NCBI GenBank assembly: GCA_903917425.1
Contig: CAIXAQ010000968.1
Location: 1-9,206 of the forward strand
From: an uncultured Bacteroidales bacterium
GTDB taxonomy: Bacteria > Bacteroidota > Bacteroidia > Bacteroidales > UBA4417
DNA: 9,206 nt
Direction: 5' to 3'
Numbering within the stretch: position 1 is the first letter of the stretch; each line of letters opens with the position of its first letter. Below, in pieces: positions 1 to 5,006 of the stretch. The notes beneath the pieces were generated by a model. The model did no database searches. It saw only the letters and a program-made list of their open reading frames with translations, and was not told the DNA's origin. The position numbers and the translations under genes are program-made.

Positions 1-184
1 CATTTTGTGTTGAGTGTTTAATGTTTTGAATTTCTAACTGAAATAGCATGCCGGAAAAGACATCAAGTTAGCCGATAAGTTGCTGATAAATAATTTCAGA
101 GGATTTTCGCGATGTCTTTTTGTGAATTCTCGAATAATTATTGATCCCATTTCAGCAAAACAACCTTTCAGCTAATTTCCTCAC
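1..184. other. Intergenic stretch, no gene recognised
   Basis: This AT-rich stretch lies downstream of the leftward histidine kinase gene. I see no supported coding region, tRNA or clear hairpin in it. The first three bases, CAT, could be the start codon of another leftward gene that lies outside the window, but nothing in the window tests this. The stretch ends where the phased octamer array begins. Confidence 0.5.
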
Positions 185-304
185 CAACCTACAAACCCCT
201 CAACGCCTCAACCCCTCAACCTATCAACCTATCAACCTATCAACAACTCAACCCCTCAACCCCTCAACCCCTCAACCCATCAACCCATCAACCTATCAAC
301 CATT
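185..304. repeat. Phased 8-bp tandem repeat array, 15 units
   Basis: Fifteen consecutive octamers follow one another without a phase break. Most are CAACCCCT (at 209, 249, 257, 265), CAACCTAT (217, 225, 233, 289) or CAACCCAT (273, 281). The single variants are CAACCTAC (185), AAACCCCT (193), CAACGCCT (201), CAACAACT (241) and CAACCATT (297). Nearly all variation sits in positions 5-7 of the unit, while CAAC and the final T are almost fixed. Identical variants are clustered, as expected from slippage duplication. The period of 8 is not a multiple of 3, so the plus-strand reading frame through it (Pro/Ser/Thr/Asn/Gln-rich) is a by-product, not a gene. It begins 13 bases beyond the kinase stop codon, so the kinase mRNA could contain it as a G-rich 3' region. 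Confidence 0.93.
252..286 (-). other. Predicted G-quadruplex motif inside the octamer array
   Basis: Read on the minus strand, five G-runs (GGG, GGG, GGGG, GGGG, GGGG; plus-strand positions 284-286, 276-278, 268-271, 260-263, 252-255) are separated by loops of 5, 4, 4 and 4 bases (TTGAT, then TTGA three times). This meets the usual G3+N1-7 rule with one spare run. It would lie in the 3' untranslated part of the kinase transcript and on the kinase's coding DNA strand. Folding is inferred from the motif only. Confidence 0.6.
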
Positions 305-308
305 TTCT

Positions 309-317
309 CCCCCCCCC
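309..317. repeat. Homopolymer run of nine C (G9 on the minus strand)
   Basis: Nine consecutive C residues lie directly against the kinase stop codon (TGA, minus strand, 318-320). On the transcript this is a G9 run immediately after the stop, adding to the G-rich 3' region formed by the octamer array. Such a tract is prone to slippage and to sequencing error. A length change here would not alter the protein, because the stop lies before it. Confidence 0.9.
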
Positions 318-1853
318 TCAAACCTCTTTTTTTAACACGATGCGAAACGTGGTTCCTTTGCCGGGGGTTGAACTTTTTACAAAGATTTTGCCTTTATGGT
401 ATTCGTTGATTATCCTTTTGGAGAGCGATAATCCAAGTCCCCAGCCCCGTTGTTTGCTGGTGTAACCCGGATTAAAGATGGTTCGGAACATGTTGCGCGG
501 GATGCCTTTCCCGGTATCGGCAATATCAATATTTACAACATGTTCTTCGTCCAGAATATCAATGGTTATTGTTCCCTGGCGCGTCATGGCATCCACGGCA
601 TTTTTCACCAAATTTTCGATTACCCATTCAAACAATTGCAGGTTTAATGGTACAACGATGGATTCTTCGGGCTGCTTATTGATTGAATACGTGATTTTCT
701 GCGATGTGCGGGTTTTGAGGTATGAAATTGAGTCGTAAATGACCGAAACAACATTTTCGGGAATAAGCGATGGATTCGACCCGATTTTAGAAAAACGGTC
801 GGTAATGGTACTTAAACGGTTAACATCTTTTCGGAGTTCTTCGATCGTTTCGCTGTCAATATCCTTGGCTTCGAGATAATCTACCCAGGCCATCATGGAC
901 GAAAGCGGCGTGCCAAGCTGGTGTGCTGTTTCCTTTGCAAGCCCGGCCCACACCTGGTTTTGCTCGCTGCGCCGTGCCGTACTGAACAACATATAAGCTA
1001 CTAACAGAAAAATACTGATAATGGCTAACTGGATGTATGGGAAATAGCGTAACTGGGTTAAAACGTAGGAGTCCTTATAAAAGATGAGTCTTTTCCCCTG
1101 CCCGGAGATGTTTATTTCAATAGGATCGTTTTCGGCAGCCATATCGTGAATTATTTTCTGCAGGTATGCCGAATCATGCATCTTTAACGTATCGAACTGG
1201 CCATAGTTTAATGCCTTGGTTTGCAGGCTATCGGTAACCAATACAGGGACAGAAGCCGAATTATTTACCACTTCACTAAAAAAGGAGTTTACCAGATCGG
1301 CCATCACACCCTGGATTTCGGTAAATAACTTGGAATCGGTGTAATAAATATAGTTTACCTCGTTTTTGTAATAATGGATCGGGATGGGTGGATATTTGGT
1401 GAACTCTTTCAGGTATTCTGCCATACCAGGGATGGTATCGGAACTGAAATCAGCAGTATTCAGATGTTCGGTAATATTGCCTTTGTCATCCGTAAGAATT
1501 ACAGGAATGGTAGTATTATTCTGAATGATTTTCATATAAAAACTGGGATCCTCATTCTCCTTCAGATTAATGAAGCGTTTTTGTGTCTCAGCATACAATT
1601 CCACTTTTTTGTGTTCTTCTTCCTGTACCTGGGCGAAAAATTTTTGTGTCGAATTCACCAAATTAGCCCTGGTTTGCAGCGCATTAGCCCAGGTGCGTAT
1701 TTTCATGCGCTCGTCACGTGCAATTTTTTTGACCAATACGTTGGAATACCAAAGCGAAAATGCAATAATTACTATGGCAAATAAAAGCAGCAGAATTTTC
1801 CAGTGCTTTTTGCGGTTATAAATGTTGTAACGGCTAAATGGAGATTGCTTCAT
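318..1853 (-). CDS. Two-TM sensor histidine kinase (HisKA + HATPase_c)
   Basis: A 511-aa inner-membrane sensor kinase that would autophosphorylate on His and pass the phosphate to a response regulator. Seen in the sequence: a basic N-terminus, TM1 at about 20-37, an exported region of about 230 residues, TM2 at about 271-291, an H-box with phospho-acceptor H311 (AHQLGTPLSS), an N-box at 414-418 (N414, N418), a G1 box at 446-450 (DTGKG), F460, and a G2 box at 470-475 (GWGLGL). The catalytic core is complete. The exported region seems to hold two related halves (about 112-181 and 197-269). The H-box has Gln rather than Glu/Asp after the His. There is no HAMP domain, since TM2 runs within about 15 residues into the dimerisation helix. 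No response regulator lies beside it, so the partner is unknown. The start at 1853 is chosen because it gives a basic, TM-leading N-terminus. Confidence 0.93.
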   Translation of the reverse strand: MKQSPFSRYNIYNRKKHWKILLLLFAIVIIAFSLWYSNVLVKKIARDERMKIRTWANALQTRANLVNSTQKFFAQVQEEEHKKVELYAETQKRFINLKENEDPSFYMKIIQNNTTIPVILTDDKGNITEHLNTADFSSDTIPGMAEYLKEFTKYPPIPIHYYKNEVNYIYYTDSKLFTEIQGVMADLVNSFFSEVVNNSASVPVLVTDSLQTKALNYGQFDTLKMHDSAYLQKIIHDMAAENDPIEINISGQGKRLIFYKDSYVLTQLRYFPYIQLAIISIFLLVAYMLFSTARRSEQNQVWAGLAKETAHQLGTPLSSMMAWVDYLEAKDIDSETIEELRKDVNRLSTITDRFSKIGSNPSLIPENVVSVIYDSISYLKTRTSQKITYSINKQPEESIVVPLNLQLFEWVIENLVKNAVDAMTRQGTITIDILDEEHVVNIDIADTGKGIPRNMFRTIFNPGYTSKQRGWGLGLSLSKRIINEYHKGKIFVKSSTPGKGTTFRIVLKKEV

Positions 1854-1878
1854 TTAAGATGTTTGTAAAAGGCTAAAA

Positions 1879-1913
1879 CATTGTTATTCATGGGAAATCA
1901 AGACCCACCAATG
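1879..1913 (-). other. Interrupted hairpin in the kinase leader
   Basis: Two nested complementary arm pairs are visible: CATTG (1879-1883) with CAATG (1909-1913), and TGGG (1891-1894) with CCCA (1904-1907). The loop is nine bases, with an asymmetric bulge of seven bases on one side and one on the other. It lies 26-60 bases upstream of the kinase start codon and would be in its leader if transcription begins near 1945. It could be a regulatory leader hairpin or a degenerate copy of an interspersed palindromic element. The stems are short and the role is unknown. Confidence 0.3.
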
Positions 1914-2033
1914 CTATATTTCATTATTTGACTAAATCCTTTCGGGCTATAAATGTACGACAATACTTTCAAGGCTGTGATTCGGGACAGTATGAAAATC
2001 ATGGCTTTTAGTTTTTTGACGGTTCAATCTGTT

Positions 2034-2052
2034 AAAAAGAGAAGCCCTTTTT
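2034..2052 (-). terminator. Weak terminator-like dyad after the AsmA-like gene
   Basis: AAAAAG (2034-2039) and CTTTTT (2047-2052) are complementary across a 7-base loop, about 35 bases past the AsmA-like stop codon. On the minus strand the second arm supplies a T-run, as in an intrinsic terminator, but the stem has only one G-C pair and would be unstable. It is a candidate only. Confidence 0.2.
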
Positions 2053-2074
2053 CTATTTTCCATTTTCTATTTTC
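2047..2074. repeat. Four 7-bp T-rich tandem units
   Basis: The consecutive heptamers are CTTTTTC (2047), TATTTTC (2054), CATTTTC (2061) and TATTTTC (2068). As a higher-order pattern, the 12-mer TTTTCTATTTTC occurs at 2049-2060 and again at 2063-2074. The tract starts about 12 bases past the AsmA-like stop codon and gives an A-rich GAAAATR tract in that gene's 3' region. No function is apparent. Confidence 0.75.
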
Positions 2075-2086
2075 TTTCCTGCTTGC

Positions 2087-4654
2087 CTATTTCTTATCAT
2101 CGTCCCACTCAATCACAAACTTACCCTGTTCCTGTTTTTTGAGTATTTCTTTTTCTTTATTCTGTTGCGCTTTTTTAATCGTATCGCCCTGCATCCACTT
2201 GAATTCCTCTTTCAACACCTGCTTCAATTCAACCTTCTGGGCTTTCAAATCGTTGGCTAATTTTTCGCGCATGGCACGTTTGTCGTATTTCACCACCGGG
2301 TTATCGACGGTACCGGTGAGTGACACATATACTTTAGTGCGGCCGCGTCCATCGTCTTCAACCGGTCCAAACTCGGCCTGGTTATCGAAACCTTTGTTTC
2401 GTGTTTTAAATTTTGACGCGAGCAAATCGGCAAGTGCGATGGTAAAATGGTAATCGAGCTCATTTTCGAAGGTATGTGTGCCCATGAGTTGCAAGTCTAG
2501 TGCACTCGATTTTATTTCCATTGACGGAAAATAGATCACCCTGTTAGAAATATCGACCTGGTTATGAAGGGTAGCAAAACGGATATCAGCCAGGTCATCC
2601 ACTTTTAAAAAGGAGGAAAGACTCTGCATCGGGCTGAAATTTACCAGCCTCCCGTTTTCGATCAGGATTCCTGCATGTGCCTTGATCGAATTCATATCGA
2701 TAGCAAGGTTATTTTGCATGGAACAAGCGAAAATTACATCGGAAGTAACCTGGCCCTCGAGGTTCTCATCTTTAAGCCCATCCTGACCGAAATTGCCAAA
2801 CTGGGTGAATAACGTTTTGACATTTAGTTTGGTAAGGTTTGCTTTTACTTGCAGTAACGAATATTTCTCGGCCCGGGTATTCACATTCAACTGCCCTGTG
2901 ACCTTTCCCTGGCAGGTGAGCATGGAAATATCGGCCACCGAAAGAATTTTACCGCGCAATTGTGCTACTCCGGACAGATTTGCAGCAACAAATTTTCCAA
3001 ACGTGAAGTTATTGCTCCTGATCATCAGGTTATTTATGCTGATATTTCCGGGTAACCTGAACTGGTATTCGGTTGAAGTGCCTTGTTGCGCATCGGATAG
3101 TTCATCCCAGTCGAACCGCTGCGATGCAAGCGAGCCCGTGATGGAAAGGATTTCATCCTTTATAAATACCCACGATAACAGATTGCTTAGGGATCCCTTG
3201 AGGTTAAAATCGCTGCTCCCGGCCTGAAATGAAAGTTGCTGTAATTGCAAATCATTTCCGTTAAAAGCGAAAACGGATTGTATGTTTTTTAAAGGCAAAT
3301 TGTAATTTTTCAAGCCAAGATCTGCTTGCCTTATATTCCCGTTTCCTGTAAAGGTACTGTTCAGGAAATCGCTGGAAGAAGGATGTTGTATGTCGGCTAT
3401 CCGGCCCGAAAATGCCATATTCAGTTTCAGCCAGCCACTCATGGAGGCAAAGTACCCGAATTTGAGGAATTGCTGAAGTTCGGCCAGGTTTACATTGGCA
3501 TTCACATTACTTTGAATCATAGGCGAAGAAAACCCGCTTACCACCAGCGAACCGCTTACAAATCCATCGCCCAGTTTTGCCTTCAGGTTACTGACAGAGA
3601 GAACCTCATTTTGTCCATCCTGCTTTACGCTATACATTGCCAGTGCCGAAACATTACGCAGGCTTAACCCTGATTTTCGTTCCGTAATATCTCCGTTCTG
3701 CAAATCAATGCGCACGCTTGCCGCAGGCAGGTTGTTTCCGCCAAACAAGCCATTGATCTTTGCTGAAATATCACCCTTTCCCTGAAATTTGTAGCCATCA
3801 AAACTCTTTGTAAACCGTGCCGGCACGAGCGAAATCATTTCTTCGAGGGTTGAACCGGTAGCAGTGACATCAATATTTACCTGTTTTTGCACTTCACTGT
3901 ATGTGAAACTGCCTGATGCCGTAAGTTTCAACTTCCCGGTTTCCAGTGCACCCTTCGAAATAGTATAATGCCCGGTAGCATTATCTGCATCCAGGGCAAG
4001 CCATAAATTAAGTTCGCGCTCCGAAATATAACTGGTTTCGTTAGACTTAAATTTGTGAACCACTATATTCCCTGCCAGATCGAGAGTGTATTTGCTGTTT
4101 CCGAAATTGCCTTTGGCAACAAATCCCGGGATATGCGCGTCCAAAAAAGTTAAATTTGCATCATCACTATACCTCAGGTGCAGATTGCGAATGATAATAT
4201 GCTGCAGATCAAAATTAAAATTTTCACTGGTTTTCCCCCTGCTTTGTTTCCAGAAATGGAAATTGTCGGTGCTGTCGGCAAACACATGAGGTGCTATTTC
4301 TACATCATCCAGTTTTATACTTTTAACACGGTATTTTTCATTGATCAAATCCCAGATATTGAAGCGCAGGGAAACCGTTCCGGCTATTAGCAAATAGTTT
4401 TTTGAAGGTGTTTTTGTCGTCTCTTTCATCCTGACACCGGTAAACCGTAGCGAAGCGAGAGGAAAATCCTTAATCAGGCTGAGTTGAATATCATCAATTT
4501 GCACAGTAGCGGTAAGGGATTTGTTGATTTCGGCAACGAACAGTTTTTTAACCTCCGGACCGAGAAATCGTTGCGCAAGTAAGAGAAGTAAAACTGCAAC
4601 TGCAACAATACTAAGAATCCAAATACCAATATTCCTGATGATTTTGAGGAGCAT
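2087..4654 (-). CDS. AsmA-family / AsmA-like C-terminal domain envelope protein
   Basis: An 855-aa protein with one N-terminal membrane helix (about residues 8-26) and a long periplasmic part dominated by alternating hydrophobic beta-strand segments, as in AsmA/TamB-like proteins that form lipid-binding grooves bridging the inner and outer membranes. The N-terminal AsmA-type module includes the segment IQLSLIKDFPLASLRF (about 53-68). The C-terminal module has the repeated 'strand - FSG/NGR - strand' character of AsmA-like domains, including LENGRLVNFSPM-type sequence (here IENGRLVNFSPM). The last 65 or so residues form a Lys/Glu-rich helical tail ending in an acidic WDDD motif. Size and order match Bacteroidota AsmA family proteins of about 850 aa. 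The family is linked to outer-membrane lipid homeostasis and phospholipid transport; the exact role here is inferred. It is transcribed leftward, divergent from the glycosidase operon and upstream of the kinase gene. Confidence 0.85.
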   Translation of the reverse strand: MLLKIIRNIGIWILSIVAVAVLLLLLAQRFLGPEVKKLFVAEINKSLTATVQIDDIQLSLIKDFPLASLRFTGVRMKETTKTPSKNYLLIAGTVSLRFNIWDLINEKYRVKSIKLDDVEIAPHVFADSTDNFHFWKQSRGKTSENFNFDLQHIIIRNLHLRYSDDANLTFLDAHIPGFVAKGNFGNSKYTLDLAGNIVVHKFKSNETSYISERELNLWLALDADNATGHYTISKGALETGKLKLTASGSFTYSEVQKQVNIDVTATGSTLEEMISLVPARFTKSFDGYKFQGKGDISAKINGLFGGNNLPAASVRIDLQNGDITERKSGLSLRNVSALAMYSVKQDGQNEVLSVSNLKAKLGDGFVSGSLVVSGFSSPMIQSNVNANVNLAELQQFLKFGYFASMSGWLKLNMAFSGRIADIQHPSSSDFLNSTFTGNGNIRQADLGLKNYNLPLKNIQSVFAFNGNDLQLQQLSFQAGSSDFNLKGSLSNLLSWVFIKDEILSITGSLASQRFDWDELSDAQQGTSTEYQFRLPGNISINNLMIRSNNFTFGKFVAANLSGVAQLRGKILSVADISMLTCQGKVTGQLNVNTRAEKYSLLQVKANLTKLNVKTLFTQFGNFGQDGLKDENLEGQVTSDVIFACSMQNNLAIDMNSIKAHAGILIENGRLVNFSPMQSLSSFLKVDDLADIRFATLHNQVDISNRVIYFPSMEIKSSALDLQLMGTHTFENELDYHFTIALADLLASKFKTRNKGFDNQAEFGPVEDDGRGRTKVYVSLTGTVDNPVVKYDKRAMREKLANDLKAQKVELKQVLKEEFKWMQGDTIKKAQQNKEKEILKKQEQGKFVIEWDDDKK

Positions 4655-4729
4655 GTTCCCGAAAAGTGGTTTTTATAGCAATAACGCAAAATTTATGTGG
4701 TTATTAGAAGGGGGTGAAGAAAATATTTG

Positions 4730-4834
4730 TCATGATCTACTACCGACCGGGTCGATGGTTGACTTGAAGCGTTCATGCGCATTGCGGTATTTATCCTTCC
4801 CCTGCAGTAAAAGCCATTTGACTGCAAGCACCAT
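4730..4834 (-). CDS. Possible short ORF or gene remnant, 34 aa
   Basis: An ATG-initiated frame of 34 codons lies on the minus strand, ending in TGA. It encodes a hydrophobic start followed by a polar, charged segment (for example QGKDKYRNAHERFKST). The amino-acid mix looks more protein-like than most random frames of this region, with varied codons and no low-complexity bias. A TAA lies two codons before the ATG, so it is not the tail of a longer open frame. I do not recognise it. It could be a real small protein, a gene remnant or chance. It shares orientation with the AsmA-like gene, 75 bases upstream of it. Confidence 0.18.
   Translation of the reverse strand: MVLAVKWLLLQGKDKYRNAHERFKSTIDPVGSRS
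4744..4754. promoter_or_regulatory. 11-bp palindrome, possible operator
   Basis: CGACC-G-GGTCG is a perfect dyad with 5-bp arms around one central base, GC-rich within an AT-richer spacer. It sits about 90 bases upstream of the AsmA-like start. It may be a regulator site, but such a short dyad can also arise by chance. Confidence 0.2.
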
Positions 4835-4893
4835 GAATTACCTTACTATGGGCTCAATTATGCAAGGGAAACTAACTTCAAAAACCGAATTCC

Positions 4894-4919
4894 GCCTGTC
4901 AATATGCTTATTAACAGGC
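4894..4919. promoter_or_regulatory. Inverted repeat upstream of the operon promoter
   Basis: GCCTGT (4894-4899) and ACAGGC (4914-4919) are perfect complements separated by 14 bases. The dyad ends 12 bases before the proposed -33 element of the rightward operon, a position suited to an activator or repressor of the glycosidase genes. The spacing between half-sites (20 bases centre to centre, about two helical turns) fits a dimeric DNA-binding protein. No regulator gene is in the window. Confidence 0.28.
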
Positions 4920-4931
4920 AGATAAACCCTA

Positions 4932-4965
4932 TTGTCAATTTTACTTTTCTTCAATTCTACATTTT
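4932..4965 (+). promoter_or_regulatory. Candidate Bacteroidota promoter of the GDPD-GH16 operon
   Basis: TTG at 4932-4934 and TACATTTT at 4958-4965 match the Bacteroidota -33 (TTG) and -7 (TAnnTTTG) elements except for the last base, with a 23-base spacer, at the long end of the usual range. Transcription would start around 4970-4975, giving a leader of about 35 bases before the ATG at 5007. This placement argues that the TTG at 4932, although in frame with the gene, is a promoter base and not its start codon. Confidence 0.4.
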
Positions 4966-5006
4966 TGCCTAATTTTATGCCCTTATTAAACCTAAAATTG
5001 CCCGAA

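Larger units (their letters stand above)
1854..2086. other. Spacer between AsmA-like gene and kinase gene
   Basis: A gap of 233 bases separates two leftward genes, too long for simple co-translation, so the kinase probably has its own promoter here. Next to the AsmA stop it holds a T-rich 7-bp repeat and a weak terminator-like dyad. Nearer the kinase it holds a hairpin-forming segment. On the minus strand TACATTTA (plus-strand 1950-1957) resembles the Bacteroidota -7 element TAnnTTTG except at the last base, but I found no TTG at the right distance upstream, so no promoter is called. Confidence 0.5.
4655..5006. other. Divergent intergenic region
   Basis: About 350 bases separate the leftward AsmA-like gene from the rightward glycosidase operon. 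It should hold promoters for both. I can point to an 11-bp palindrome (4744-4754), a 6-bp inverted repeat with a 14-base spacer (4894-4919), a promoter-like element pair (4932-4965) and one doubtful 34-codon ORF on the minus strand (4730-4834). Nothing else is recognised. No convincing promoter was found for the AsmA-like gene. Confidence 0.55.

Noticed and set aside
185..304. Possible CRISPR array
   Set aside because: Units are 8 bp and directly abutting with no unique spacers, so it is a simple tandem repeat.
141..335. 64-codon plus-strand frame rich in Pro, Ser, Asn, Thr and Gln
   Set aside because: It is the octamer array translated. The 8-bp period simply cycles through the reading frames, and the frame overlaps the end of the well-supported kinase gene.
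1898..2002. 34-codon minus-strand ATG frame in the kinase leader
   Set aside because: It overlaps the hairpin segment, has no recognisable motif and no other support; most likely chance.
1953..2453. 166-codon plus-strand frame
   Set aside because: Most of it is antisense to the AsmA-like gene, and its sequence (Ser/Phe/Leu-rich) is typical of a shadow frame.
318..4654. Kinase and AsmA-like gene as a single tight operon
   Set aside because: They share orientation, but the 233-base gap with a repeat, a weak dyad and a leader hairpin makes separate transcription at least as likely.
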